From positions 40,992,305 through 41,056,304 of the forward strand of contig CM041115.1 of assembly GCA_023079485.1 (NCBI GenBank): a stretch of 64,000 nucleotides of DNA, given 5' to 3'. A program made the position numbers and the translations under genes. The notes beneath the pieces were generated by a model that had not been told where the DNA came from, searched no databases, and saw only the letters and a program-made list of their open reading frames with translations. Numbering within the stretch: position 1 is the stretch's first letter; each line of letters starts with the position of its first letter. The stretch is from Archilochus colubris. Its lineage: Eukaryota > Chordata > Aves > Apodiformes > Trochilidae. This document shows positions 47,476 through 60,615 of the stretch, in pieces.

Positions 47476-48469
47476 ACAGCATTGTTCAAATGCGAAGTTC
47501 AAGCAATTTTCTGTATTTTTAAACCTAGTCTGCACGTTCACCTGAAGAACTAGGAGATACCAAGTTCTGCTTCCCACTTCATTCTGTTGTCTCTGTTTTC
47601 CCTGTTGCTCCTCCTCCCCCACCTTTCTTTCTGAATTAATTCTTGTATGGAGTCATATAGTGCCAGTCAGTGCTGCTGTATGTAGAACAGATTTGGTTCA
47701 ATCATCTCATATAGCTTGAGAAAATAGGTTTAATGAGAAAAGGTAACTAGCAGAAGCAAATGTATGCTATGTTGACTTACAGAGATATAAACAAAATGTA
47801 CTAGATTGCATGATAAAAAAAAAAAATTCAAGTTTATTAACCATGTAATTAATTGAAAAGCTTCCAAAATCATTCATTAATAAGCATCACTACTGAAAAG
47901 GGGGTTTATTAATGAGGGAGATTTGCCTTTCAAAAATATTTTAGAGAGTCAACAGGAAAGATATACAAAATATCAATGGGAAAATGCCTTTTCAAAGAGA
48001 GAATATTAATCTCAGAAAATTGAGATATTTTATGAGTTTAGTCATTTAAAGTTTTCAAAATGAGAGACTGAGGAATGGCAGAAAGAAAACAGAAGGTTCT
48101 AATTTGCTCCTTAACAGAGAAACACCTCAGCAAAAAAGCAGCTGTAGCACAGGCTGAGATGAGTTAGAACAGGACCTGCATTGAATCTGATTTACACTGA
48201 TTGCATCAGTGAGCATGCCTGACTGCTGGTGCAGGGACATACACTACCAAAATAATCATTGTTTAAATCCCATGAGGAATTGTCTTTCCTGCTCTCTGTG
48301 CTCTTGTGCTATTCAGAATTCGTTGCCTCCCAAAAAACAATCCGGAGCAAAATGGAAAGCATCTTTACACATTACTACATGATTAAATTGTGGTCAGTGC
48401 TATGCATACCTATTTCCCCAATTCCTTCTCATCCTATTTGAAAAAAAAAAAAAAGGATGTGGCAAAGCA
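47476..48469. other. AT-rich stretch, no gene seen
   Basis: No family or exon recognised. A run of 14 A lies at 48441-48454 near the start of the next fragment. Confidence 0.5.
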
Positions 48470-48790
48470 GAAAGAAATATTGAAAGGGTAAGGAAACCAC
48501 AGAATGTCTTCCACATGGGGTATGAATAAAGAAAGTAGTGAATAGATTATTATTTTCCAGTCCAGAAAATATAAAGAGAGAAGTAAAGGGACAGCAAAGT
48601 GTGTGTAGCATAGAAAAGTCTGTAGTCTCTTCACATATGATCAAGTGTGGACATCAGATAGGACTAGAAAATATCAGGTTCAGAGCAAACAGGAGGAGTT
48701 GCTTCTTCGTGCTGTTATTAGACATAAGTGGTGGATTTCCTTGCCAACAGACATTTCAGATGCTAAAAAATAACATGGGTGTATAAAGTG
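48470..48790 (+). mobile_element. Possible old CR1-like 3' fragment
   Basis: The stretch 'tcagataggactagaaaata' near 48654, then 'ggaggagttgcttcttcgtg' near 48691, 'gtggatttccttgccaacag' near 48730 and 'cagatgctaaaaaataacat' near 48757, follows the order seen in the C-terminal RT and 3' UTR of old amniote CR1/L3-type LINEs. The match is weak and was made by eye; the left limit is a guess. Confidence 0.42.
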
Positions 48791-51700
48791 TGATGAGAGA
48801 AAATCATGTTGAAAAAAATTCAAGGGCTGTTATATAAAATGACAGCATGTATCCGGATCAGGAAGCACTGGAAAAGAGGCTTTCCAGAGGGGGAATATTT
48901 TTGAGAAAAAGCACCATAGTTTTGCCCTATTCTTGTGTTTTCTCAAGCTGCCTTGGTTAGAGAAGCTAATGGACTAGAAAGAGATTATGGTTTATGTGGC
49001 TGCCCTCACTGTCTGCATGACTTGGCTGCTTACAGCAGAAGTGTCTTACTTAAGAAACAACTACAGCATTCAGATCAGAGGCAAAAAATGTAAACCCCAT
49101 TTTTCACCTTTAAGAGCAAGTGCTGCTCAGTCACTAGGTGATTTACAAGCAAGAGTCACTATAAACTTTAAGAAAAGATAACAAATACTTTCTCTATTAA
49201 AAAGTCCCAACAACTTCTGTTACTGCTGCAGAAAAGCAATGCTGCTATCACTAATACAAAAAACACATGACTATATTAAAATGAGTTCTATAGACTACTT
49301 GGAGCAGAAACAATTAAACTAAACCAGCCAGCTTAAATAAGCTTAATTCTGATTATGGCATTTTTGTTTTATTTTGTTGTTTTTTGTTGCGTGGGGTTTT
49401 GTTTTTTTGCTTTTTTGTTTTTTGTTTTTTTTTTAATGAGGATTGAAACCCCATGAGGTTTGCATCCTACAAAACAGTAGAGATGTCAGGTATTCTGCAT
49501 TTCCCATAGGTGCCTTGATTTTCAGAGGTGTTCTTCATTGGCCTCTCAGGAAAACTTCTATGAGTTTAATCACTTAGCCAATTAAATTTGCACTTCAGTT
49601 TCTGACTTCAGAATTTGAACTTTTTTGTAGAAATATTTATAGAATTTTTTGAAATGAGAGTTAACATTAAAAATTCCTCATATTTTGACAAAAAATTACA
49701 TATTTCCTGAATAGAAAATAGAAAAATGTCCAAAAAGCAGAAAAAGGCAAACCAAGAAAGGAATAATTTTTTTTTTTTTTTTTAAAGTAAAAACAGAATG
49801 AGAAGATATAGAGGACTTATGATTCCAGAATGGCCAAGATGTGTTACACTCTTTGCTCATAAATCAAAGGGTTAGAAGCTGCAAAGGCTTCAATATCGTG
49901 GATAGCTGCTCAGGGACAGGAAAATGTCAACCTTTCTATAAAGTTTCAACAATATTCTTCTGTTTCTCATCTCTCATGCAGGCATTATACTAGTCATTCA
50001 AATCCCTAGTATGTCTAGGATAGCGACTCTTGAACAGCTTCAAAAACACTGGGTCAAAAAACCAAAAAAAAAAAAAAAAAAAAAATAAAGAAGAAAAGAA
50101 TGGGTAAGATCTATAGTTGGATGAGTATCATGCAGGTTTCTTTGGTGTCACAAGAATACCCCCCACAGAATATCAACATGTGTGTTCACTTAAAGGAGAA
50201 TGGACCAGCTTAGTAAAACTGTGGGGTCAAAGATCAGTATAGCATCAGCCAAATATTAAAAAAAAAAAAAAATACAAAATACAAAAGTATGCTATACAAC
50301 TAAATTTCTTTTCATTCAAGATTCCATCCATTTTTAAGAATATTTTTTATTATTTTTATTTATTTTTATTATTTGTATTTTTCTACTGGCTTTCCAGGGG
50401 AACATAGTAGCTTATACTCCAGGGAACTTTAAGGGATGTTCAGAGGAGTAATATGAAAAACAGATTATAAAATTTAAAAATCAATGTCTTTCAAAGCAGA
50501 GATATAGAAAGAAATATGTCCTCTCATAGTTTTCTAATTTTTAGTATGATTTTACAAAAGACTGGTTACTGGCTGATGCGCATGTTTCACTGATGTTTAA
50601 TCAAACTTGGATCTCAGCAGAAGTCAAGTAGGAAAAAACAGCTTTATTCCAAGTTGTTCATGCTTCAAAAGTTACCATATGCAGGGCAAACAGAATAATA
50701 ACATGAATTTCAGTCCAATTCTTTTTCACATATAGCCTAAGGATCACTGGAGTAAACCATTCTTAATTAAAAACAGAAGTGTATATCACTAATAGTCATC
50801 TGTTTCTGGACTCTCAGTGAATGCCTAGTTAATCTCATCTTTCAAATCCTTTCCTCTTAATGTTCAAAATGTATCCAGATGAAAGTTTATTTTCTTAGGA
50901 GTTTCAGTTACCTTTATGGTGAAAATGATATTACTTCTAAACTTTTGTAGTTTAAAAACTAGAAAATGTTTTAAATTCTAAATATTTTCAAATTATTTCC
51001 CTTATTTTTCTTCACAATAATTGAAGATAAGCCTAAATCTTCTAAAAAAAATTAAAAGAAAATAAAAAAAATCATCAGGTATATGTCTTTTGCCAGATTA
51101 ATCAATATTTAACCTCGTAACGTTCTCTCTTCCTGAACTAGAGATATACCTTAATGTTTGTGTCTAGACCTATGGAAAACAATGGATATTTTCAAAGCCT
51201 TTTAGCTTGTGCTCAACTATAATTTTACTTTATGCAAAAGCAAGTTATATTACAGATAATAACAGTAGCAAGGTGCTTAATATTGCTTCTGTCTCTGAAG
51301 CTCATGTTTTTCTTATGTAGGAAAAAAGTCTTTAATTGTTCCTGACCAACAACAATAAAAGATCTTACAAACAAGTGAGGAAAAAGAACTGAAGAGTAAC
51401 AAATACTGCTGCCTGATTTATCATTTGGATTTACAGCCAGTTTGTATAAACAAGTTAAGTGAGTGGCATTATGAAAGAACGGCTTGATTACTATTAGGTG
51501 AGACTTCTCTCATGCAATTAATAGCTTCACTGTGAATATACACAGGTATATATCCATAGGGATGTGTGTGAAGATATATATATGTATATGCTAATGTATG
51601 CATTTTACATGGATACTGATTCTGCATTTGTGAGCGGAATACCAGCTTGAAGAGTATGCATCTTGGTGTACTGCTTTGCTCTGCTAAACTGGAAATTGAG

Positions 51701-52659
51701 GATGATTATACAGATATTAGCTGTATATTATGCTACTAGCTAGAGCTGGTGAATCTTTTTCTGGAAAGTGCATATAATGCTACATGTATGTATTTTCTAT
51801 ATGCCTGTTCTCTATACGGGAAAACCTGTGATCCTATATTAACATGCAGGCGTAAAAAAAAATGTCAAAAAGGAACTTCTTGCATTCTCAAGTTCTAATT
51901 AAGTCACTGCACTATTTCCTAGAGCACAGAGCATTGTAGCCAGTCCCTTATAATGGAAGTTAACTATTTGTACAGTGACTTATGTAAGTACCATAAGAAA
52001 TAATAACATATAATAAAATATTTTGTGGAATACAACTAATAGTTTATGGCAAAAGCTGCATTTATTTTAATAGAAAAGGATTACCATTTTTTAACAAGGA
52101 TTTTCCAAGGATTACCAGGATTACCAATTACCATTAGGTGGTAACCAAAATTCAGTGCATTTACTTTTTGTATCTGCAATGCTAAAGTCTTACCTTTTTA
52201 CTGAAAGGGATCACGTATCTTTGAAATAAGTGTGGTGCTTTTTTTTCCAGTTTATATTGCTAGTAGCAAAACCCTTCAGAAAATGGAACTATTCCCTCGA
52301 ATGAACTATTTTTTAAAATGTATAACATTTTTATTATGTCAGCTAATTGCAGAAGAATTAAAGCTACAAAGCTGGAATTCCTAAACAGGCAGTTTATAAC
52401 CACATATAGAAAGCAAACAGATAATGTGCTGTGGTGCCTTCTTATTTTCATTCATGTATTCAAAAATAATTCACACAGTAGTTTAGTAGCTGACCTGTAG
52501 CCCAAGAAGCTCATAGAAGGCAGATTTAATTCAAAGCTTGCTTAACATTGGAAAGAAACAGCTTTGCCTGACTTGAAAGGCAAAAATTCCTATACCTTCC
52601 TGCCTAGGTATAGGAATGGCATCAAGGACCTGTTACAATTCAAATGAAGCTTCACTGAC
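48791..52659. other. AT-rich single-copy stretch with A/T simple runs
   Basis: Simple tracts: T/G-rich at 49361-49434, a T run near 49768-49783, 22 A at 50064-50085, a run of A near 50257-50271, and a TTATT-rich tract at 50338-50382. No repeat family or coding exon was recognised. Confidence 0.5.
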
Positions 52660-52800
52660 AGAATCATAGAATTATAGAATAGTTTGACCTTTAGACATCA
52701 TTTAATACACTTCACCATAGAAGGAGAACAGACATCTTCATCTAGATCTGTTTGCTCAGAGCCCCATTCAGCCTGGTTGTAACTCAGCAGAATATCTGAA
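52660..52800 (-). mobile_element. CR1 LINE 3' UTR fragment
   Basis: A short minus-strand CR1 end: 'cagaatcatagaattatagaa' region at 52661-52680 is the tail octamer array. It is followed by 'tagacatcatttaatacact' and 'gtttgctcagagccccattc' near 52750, then the match fades near 52800. An old and heavily substituted copy. Confidence 0.8.
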
Positions 52801-55744
52801 AATTTTCTCTTTCACGGACCACACATGACAGTATCCACAGTGGTTAAATGTTCTGTTTTGATACATCAGAATTAACCTGCTGAGTGTATTTCTTGCCAGT
52901 TAAACTTGTCCATGTATTAAGTGTTTTTTCTAGTTAAATAAACACAGCATGATAGGTCTGAATGGGGAGCCTGTGATGCTTTGTCACTGGCTGTAGGATC
53001 CAAAGTTGCATCGCTGTGTAGCTTGCAGAGCAGCAGAAGAGGACCATGTGGGTGGGTTGTTCACTCAAAAGCTTTTCTCACTCTGGTGGCTGTGAGAGAA
53101 GGTAACACAAGCTTTCAGCTGCCCAAGCTGAGCAGTGCATTGGGTCAGAAAAAGAGGTCTCCCAACAATTCCCATTCTGAATTGCTTTGAAATTCTACCG
53201 GCACAATAGCTTAGGGCACTGCCTCCTAGAAAGAGTGCTTTAAGCCAGGGGACCCTCACATATGCATGTTTCAGGGTTGCATCACTCTGCATAGGTGACA
53301 AACACTGAATTAGTGAATGTAGAAGTGATATTCTACCTGTGCCAGTACAGCAGAAAACATTCTGCTCATGAGATATCACGGCAGCAGTAGCTCTACAGAA
53401 CCGCCTCCTTTATAGGTCATGGCTAAAATTGACCTGAAGTTCCAAATATTTCTCATTTTCTGAAATGCTGATTTGTGCCATTTCACTGTCAAATCTTTCC
53501 CCTGAAGGAACTTTTTCTGCACTTTAGTATTTGGAAAGACTAGTATGTCAGATCCGCCAGTCTTGTGAAGAAGCATAATGTGATCTGTCATGCTGGGTAA
53601 ATGTTCATTAGTTCAACATGCAGTCTGGGAAGGCCAGACTGTACACCCACTGCACACAGTAGTGAGTAAGAGAGAGATATATATAGGGGGTACAAAGGCT
53701 CAGAAAACTGTTATGATGGTTACTGCTGTGAAGATCTCTGGCATGACAACCATGTCTTGCACTTTTCGTAGCAAAAAAATGCATGCCTGCATTTGAAGCA
53801 AATATTTGGCTATTATTATGAACTGTTGCTACAAAATATGCTAGGTCATATAATCAGAAAGATGTCTGATGAAAAAATAGACTCAATCAAAAAGAAATTT
53901 TTAAAAGTACTTAGAAAATCAGATTCCTTATAACATCAGAATTTCTAGTCCTCTTCACAGGGATTTAATGACCTCATAAAACCAAAAGATTATTCCACCC
54001 TCAAATGACTACCATCAAGTTCTACTTTATGGCAAGCACCTTTATCAGTTTTCCATTCTCATGATTTTTAGGTGGGTTTCTGTTTTTTGTTTGTTTGTTT
54101 GTTTGTTTGTTTTGCATGGAATGAAACAAGGCCACTGGTTCGATCCTTTATTTAGGGAATTTAAAATCTGACTTTAAGATCTTATCATTATCTTTGCAAA
54201 AGATGCAGCCAAAAGTGTTGGACAGTAAACAGCTTAATCAGAACAGCTTAATAAAGAAATCAGGTGGCTGTAACTGCATTCCCATGTGAGTCTGTGTGGT
54301 GCTTTCCCCCCTCTTTGTGTCTGTTCTCCCTTTGGCTCTCCTACTGTACAGTTATATTTTGCTAATGAAAAGAAGCTTTTCCAGAGCAGTATACGTTTTC
54401 ACCATGGAATGCACACGTGTACCACAGAGCATCCCCACACTCAGACAAAACAAGTCAGAACGATTCTGTCCTACTTCAGGTACAATGAAATCCTAGCTGA
54501 AACAACTGTCCCTGAAAGTCAAAACCTGCTAGAGAGCTTGTTAAAACAGAGTGAGGCTGAGAGCTGGAGAAAAACATCTGACTATGATAATTAAAGATGA
54601 AAAAGAACCCAAACCCATCAACAAATATATGAACAAATTGCATTAGCTGATGAAAAGCACTTTCACCAGAATATTTTCACTCTGATGTGTTCCAAATTGT
54701 GTTGGCAAAGCTATTAGGGTCTCCGAATTGAATTGTTGATTATTTATTGGTTTTACATTACTAATTGATACCATTTTATTTTAAAGCTGGGTGAATATAA
54801 ATAAAAAGGTATCCCTTAAAGTTCTCTTTCTACAGAAAATGACATACTAAAAGCACATGAAAGAGTGGAAGAGTTAATTAGAACAGTATATTTCAAATGT
54901 CTGTCCTATCACAGATATGACAAAAATATGCATATGGCATACAGCAGCTTGCTTAAAACTGAGAATTTTTCACAACAGGGAGGGAAAAGACAAAACCAAA
55001 GCCAAAAGCAGACCCACCCTGCCAAGGTCTTTATCATACTATTTGGTGTTACAGTAAAGACACATTGCTCACTATTTCTTCCCTTTACCTTTCAACCTTC
55101 TCACTTCTGTTGTCCATAGCAACAGGAAAAGCATGTTAACAGAATTTTAACATTGCCTCAATTTTAGAAATGCCAAAAATTATGTTTCCAGGAATATCTG
55201 GGGCTCCTTTTTTGTATATTTTTTCAATGTAATTTTTAGTTATATGTTCACATTATAGTTCTCTAGGGGCATCTTTAATTTGGCACAGGCTTATTCCTCA
55301 AAAATAAAAATATCTTTTTACTATTTTAACAGATGTGTATCATCTGGTACTGTGTCCAATGAGTAAAAAAAAGGTAGCAGATTTCTGCTCTTCCTCTCCC
55401 CAAATGAATCACAGCACAAGCATATTTGTATGTCTCTAGAGTAAGTCTAGATATATAGGTTTAATCATAATTTTTCCTAGGAGATGAAACTGTTTTGATG
55501 AGGAAACCTGAGTCAAATCATTTGGGTGTCCAGGGAAAACTTAAATAGCTTGCATGAATCCAGGCTAAGCTTCATATGTTTTAAGCTCTCACTGATTCTA
55601 ATAACAATAACAGTATCACAGAAAGCTTTGCTCTTAATGTAACACTCTGTGCTGATGCAGCAGAAAACCAGAACCAGACAATTTGCCTTTATGCAAAGTA
55701 AATCAAATAGTGAATTTTTTTAAAGATAATGGAAACATTTCTTT
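52801..55744. other. AT-rich single-copy stretch, no gene seen
   Basis: Contains a (TTTG)n tract at 54082-54114. A frame of 102 codons at 54286-54594 has no recognisable domain. The part at 52980-53380 is somewhat GC-richer but shows no family I can name. Confidence 0.5.
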
Positions 55745-55779
55745 CTTCTTCTCCACTATTTATCAACAGTCCTGGAAAA

Positions 55780-57105
55780 CTGCTTGCAGTAGATTGGAAA
55801 CTGGCAAATGTAATGCCCACTACAAGAAGGGCTGAAAGGATGATCTGGGGAACTACAGACCTGTCAGTTTGACCTTGGTGCCAGGACAGGTTATGGAGCA
55901 GGTCAGCTTGAGTACCATCACATGGTACATACAAGACAACCAGGTGATCAGGCCCAGTCAGCACAGGCTTACAAAAGGCAGGTCCTGTCTGACTAACCTG
56001 ATCTCCTTCTTACAACAAGATAACTCTCCTAGTGGATGAGGAAAGAGCTGTGGACATTGTCTATCTGGACTCTAGTAAAGCTTTTGACACTGTCTCTCAC
56101 AGCATTTTTCTTCAGACACTTATGGCACTTGGCTTGGATAAATACACTCTGCATTGGATAACAAATTATCTGGATGGTTGGGCTGAAAGAGTGGCAGTGA
56201 ACGAAACTAAATCTGGCTGGTGACCAGTCAAGAGTGGTGTCCCCCAAGGTTCAGTGCTGAGGCCTCTTCTCTTTAATATCTTCATTAATGATTTGGATGA
56301 GGGGATTGAGTGTACCTTCAGCAAATTTGCAGATGCCACTAAACTAGATGGCTGTGTCCCTCTTACAGTGAGACCTGGACCGGTTAGACCAATGGACAAG
56401 GTTAATTGTATGAGGTTTAACAAGGCCAAATGCCAGGTCTTGCACCTGGGTCACAACAACCCCATGGTAAGCTACAGACCTAGGGAAGTGTGGTTAGAGA
56501 CCTGTAAGATGGAAAGGGACCTGGGGGTATTGGTTGGCAGTCTACTTAATATGAGTCAGCAGTGTGCACAGGTGGCCAAGAAGGCCATTGGCATCCTGAC
56601 TTGTATTAGGAACTCAGTGGCCAGCAGGAATAGAGAGGTGATCATCCTTCTGTACTCAGTTTCGGTGAGGCTGCATCTTGAGTACTTGAGAACTTCAGTT
56701 CTGGGCATCCCACTATAAGAGGGACACAGAAGTGCTGGAGTGTGTCCAGAGAAGGGCAACAAAGCTCATGAAGGGCCTGGAGCACAAGACCTGTGAGGAG
56801 TGGCTGAGGGAGCTGGGGATGTTCAGTCTGGAGAAGAGGAGGCTGAGAGGAGACCTTATTGCTCTCTTCAGCTGCCTCAAGGGAGGTTGGAGCTGGGAGG
56901 GAAACAGCCTCTGCTCCTTAGTAATCTGTGATAGGACCATAGGAAATGCATGGAAGCTGCACCAGGGGAGGTTTAGTCCGGATGTTTGGAAACATTTTTT
57001 CCCTCAGAGGTTTGTCAGACATTGTAATGGCCTGCCCAGGACCATGGTGGAGTCACAGTCCGTGGAGGTTAAATACCCTCGAGGTATTTAAAAGGCATTT
57101 GGACA
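55780..57105 (+). pseudogene. CR1 ORF2 RT remnant, same defects as the 8.7-kb copy
   Basis: RT remnant in frames 56032-56223, 56254-56718 and 56732-57091. Readable blocks: [16 protein letters not shown] (near 56060), TKSGW followed by TGA at 56221-56223, [29 protein letters not shown] (near 56317; active-site FADD changed to FADA), [43 protein letters not shown] followed by a stop, then [19 protein letters not shown]. The TGA, the FADA change and the stop after LGIPL are all also present at 8675-11345. The frame is dead. Confidence 0.92.
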
Positions 57106-57414
57106 TAATTAAAAATAAAATTTCTTAGCTTCCTAACTTATAAAAAAATTTACTTTCAACAGAAGTGAGGTACTGGGCTGCCATTGTTTACACTAAATGG
57201 GAAATGAAAGCCAAGTGAGAAGGGTGAATGAAGAAATGCCAAATATACAAGATATTAAAACCAATAGAGACCTACAACTCAACACACTTCCAAAAGTGTT
57301 CCAAAAGGCAGAGGCTGTGTTAAAATTGAATTTAGGAGTACAGACATTCATCTGGGTGTGAGGGATTTTCTAATTCAACTTCCTGCACTTCAAAATGATA
57401 CGTGCTGCCAGATA
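57106..57414. other. ~310-bp non-CR1 insert inside a CR1 copy
   Basis: AT-rich sequence that interrupts the CR1 3' region. It starts near 'taattaaaaataaaattt' and ends near 'ccagatacc'. About 29 bases of CR1, present in the other copy at about 11230-11258, are replaced. I see no terminal inverted repeats, no poly-A end, no tRNA-like promoter boxes and no clear target duplication, so its origin is unknown. Confidence 0.6.
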
Positions 57415-57616
57415 CCTATGGATTGTTGAAGCTTATGGTGTCAGTCCAGGCCTGGACTGGATGATTGTGATTCTGTGAACACATTCTGTGATTCTGTGAT
57501 TCTTCAAGGTGACAATGAAAGTGTAATTTATATATACACATATATATATATTATAAGCATTTGATGTTAGCAGACAAACTGGATTTTTCGGAGTAGCAAA
57601 TGTGGCTAAAGTCAAA

Positions 57617-57650
57617 ATTATTCTTATTCTTATTCTGATTCTTATTCTTA
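57617..57650. repeat. (TATTCT)n hexamer repeat
   Basis: About 34 bases of TATTCT units with one GATTCT variant. An AT dinucleotide run with CA lies just upstream at about 57528-57552. Confidence 0.85.
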
Positions 57651-60434
57651 CAAGAGACATCCCATGATTACTAAAAAGGAAAAAAAAATTATAAACAGAA
57701 AAAATGTGTCTCTGTAACTGGAGTTCATTTACTTTTTTTTATATCAAGGAAAAAATATCAGCTTGATCATTCACTAGAATATGGAAGACTGTAGTTAATC
57801 TTAGGTTAATTAGATTTGATGTTAAAGTTTTCATAAGATTATGTTTTTCTTGTGAGCCACTTAATTATAGGAAAATTTAACTCTATAGTTGCATTTCTAC
57901 AGAAACATACATTAGAAATCTACCAGATATATAAAGTTGACCAAAGTTGTAAATTGTAAAGCCACTACTGTGTCACATGAACACAAAAACTTTTATCAGT
58001 AACCTAGGTATAAACACTCTAAATTCTGTTGCATCTTATAGGTGTTTTTAAAAACCAAACTCTGAACTGACAGCAGTAAGACCAGGCTGTTAAAACACAT
58101 TAAGAAACTGAGTTTCATACAGAATGTGACAGTGTTTACCCAAAAAACAAATCCTCACCTCCACACTGTCTGAGCTGACTTCCATTGAAACTGGCTTATA
58201 ACATGAAATCCTCCTTTTTGTGTGTTTACAGATGGAATGCAATGTAAATGGTAACAAGTTTAAGCCAGCGTTTTTATGTTGACTTTTGTTTGTTTGTTTG
58301 TTTTATGATTAAGACATTATTGTTTTTGGGTATTCTTTTAAAAGTGTCTACTGATTCTAATTAATTTCCATTTCTGTTATGACTGTGAATCATTAATTAA
58401 AATAATGAGACTGCTTTCCAGGACATTTGATTAAAGAGGGATTTATGTTCTCTGTTTTTCTTGATCCTAATCTGTCCATACTGTATACTTCCATATACTC
58501 ACAGTCTTCTCACAAAAAACTAATTTGTGAGAATGAAGAAAACTGTGTTTCTATTCTCTCCCTGTACTGAAGTTGTGGATCACTTTAATGTTATCCAAGC
58601 CTTTTCTTCCATGAATAATTATATATTGAAAAAGTACATTCTGGATTTATATCTAAAAGTCATTCATTCCTGAACATATTTTTTTTTTCCCAACATTCGT
58701 GTTCTATAGAAGTCCAGAGTTTTAGGTTTTAGAGAAGCATTGCTTATTCACAGAGTTGCAAGAGGAAAGAGAGCATCTGAGATAGGTGGGAGATAGGTAA
58801 ACAAAAAGGCTTCAATGTCTGTAGAAGAGAGTGTTGCACTGAATTTCTATTTTTTTCTATGTGAACAACTTACTCTGCTCATACAGTCTAATAGGGTTCC
58901 AAGGTCACTAACAGATTTTCTAAAAGCATATACACCTACCAGGTCACAACCAATGGGAAGCCCTGAGGAAAACAGAAATATGCTCAGCTCGGTTCTTCTC
59001 AAAAAATTAGGCAATGGGCTATAAGATTCATTGTAGCATTTCCCCTCATACAACATTAATACCTGTGGTCCTCTGTACCTGCTCTATGCTTTTTCACAGA
59101 AACTAGAGGAAACAAAGGCAACTGTAGAAGACAACTTAACAAACAGTTAACTACAAAAGAGATTTATTATTGGGTATTGGTCTTTTCATTCTCTTGAGGA
59201 CATGTAAGAGAAAATTCTGACTAAGTAAGGATTTAATATATAGTGCAAAAACAGTCCCCCTGTGAGGGACTGGAGATAATCAGCATACATAATATTTGCT
59301 AGAAGATATACAAGTCATTGTTCTAATGGAAGTGACATTTCCTTGGAAAACAATCAATGAAAAATTTCTAAATTTAAAGATTTCTTTTAAAATACAATTT
59401 TACTAACTAATTCCCTGTAGTGCTGAGGACTGATAATCTGTACTTTTATACAGCCTAGCAGTTCTAATATGCTACTTTCTCAGAAGAAACATATGAGTTG
59501 ATCAATTCCATTTGTAATTACATTTGGGAAAAGGGATTATGGAGACAAATATACTCTGCCGTTTTATTCCTATGTGTCTAACATGAAATTAATCACTGAA
59601 CAAATCTTTCCCATGGTCCTAAAGTATTGATCAATTTTAATCCTTTTCCAAGTCTGCAAAACCTAGTCCCGACATCAGGGTCTTTAAGAACACAAAATGA
59701 AAGCATTAGCTTCCTGAAACAATTTGTTCTCATACTCTTGAGATACAGAGTCAGCATATTATTGGATACATATGAGTGTCATAATTAGTTATGTAAATTG
59801 ATATTTCATATTTCTCTTTCACATTGCTCATATTACATTTTATTTAGAATGGCACACTGGAGGCATTCCTTTAAGTACTAAAGTATGTCAAATGTGCCCC
59901 AGATACTAGGTCCTATTCTACAGTTATTATAACTTTAATAGGGTCTTTTCAAGGAGAAGGAAGTGCATTCCTTCGTTTAAGAGGGCATCTTCAGCTATCC
60001 CTTAACATCAAATAGCTTGACATAAAAATGATAAAATGCTAAGTTTACATCCATCCATGTGTAAATTGTATACACATCAGAACAAAGGTTTCCATTATTA
60101 TAGATCTGACTCAGAAGTTAACTACTGTTATTTTTCATCTGTTCACAAGCCTGTTTCATTCAACTAACAGGACATAAACTGCTTTTTTTGGCTTGGTAAG
60201 GTACATAAGCATCATTTCCCACTCACTGGTTCTTACAGAAATTTTAACATTTATAAACTTTAAAAAAAAAAATTAAAAATTTAGGGTGCAAACAAGTATA
60301 AAGAAATGTCTAGTTCATTCTCATTCAAGACCTGTTATCACAAGAGGAAAAGATTAATGCCTTCCTTATAGTAGCAGCTGTGAATATATTTGAGTATTAC
60401 TATCTGCACTTTGATTCTTTTTTTCTTTCCACAG
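57651..60434. other. AT-rich single-copy stretch, no gene seen
   Basis: Contains a (TTTG)n tract at about 58284-58304. No repeat family recognised. It ends at a pyrimidine-rich tract (60416-60430) that leads into the candidate exon. Confidence 0.5.
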
Positions 60435-60615
60435 TGTAGTGCCAAGGTGTCTGAGCTTTGCTTACAGTTCATATTTTCTCAATCCTAAAATCACTTGGTT
60501 TGATCCCAGAGAAGACATAAGGTCTGCTACACACAGCAGACAAGTTTTACATAGTAACATTACCATGCTGTGGCTCATCTTTTATGCAGCACTAGCAGTC
60601 TCAAGTTCCGAAGGG
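60435..60615 (+). CDS. Candidate 5' exon with signal-peptide start (unproven)
   Basis: A good splice acceptor (pyrimidine tract ctttttttctttccacag ending at 60434) precedes 181 bases that end at GGG|GTAATG, with the donor GT at 60616-60617. Inside, an ATG at 60565 with A at -3 opens exactly 17 codons, MLWLIFYAALAVSSSEG, a signal-peptide-like start, and leaves the frame in phase 0. The first 130 bases would be 5' UTR. The frame also stays open past the donor to 60885, so splicing is not forced. I do not recognise the protein and see no partner exons. An LTR starts about 200 bases downstream. Confidence 0.25.

Larger units (their letters stand above)
55745..57505 (+). mobile_element. CR1 LINE, split by a ~310-bp insert
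   Basis: A second copy of the CR1 type at 8675-11345. It begins at 'ctatttatcaacagtcctgg' (near 55757), corresponding to about 9882 in the other copy, and runs collinearly to 'aaaaggcatttggaca' at about 57105. There the match stops. It resumes at about 57415-57430 with 'agcttatggtgt', followed by 'ctggactggatgatt' and the tail 'cattctgtgattctgtgatt' ending near 57505. The 310 bases between are not CR1. About 40 bases are also missing near 56360 relative to the first copy. Confidence 0.93.

Noticed and set aside
54137..54146. ggttcgatcc, similar to a tRNA B box
   Set aside because: No A box at the right distance, no cloverleaf stems and a TTTG repeat directly upstream.
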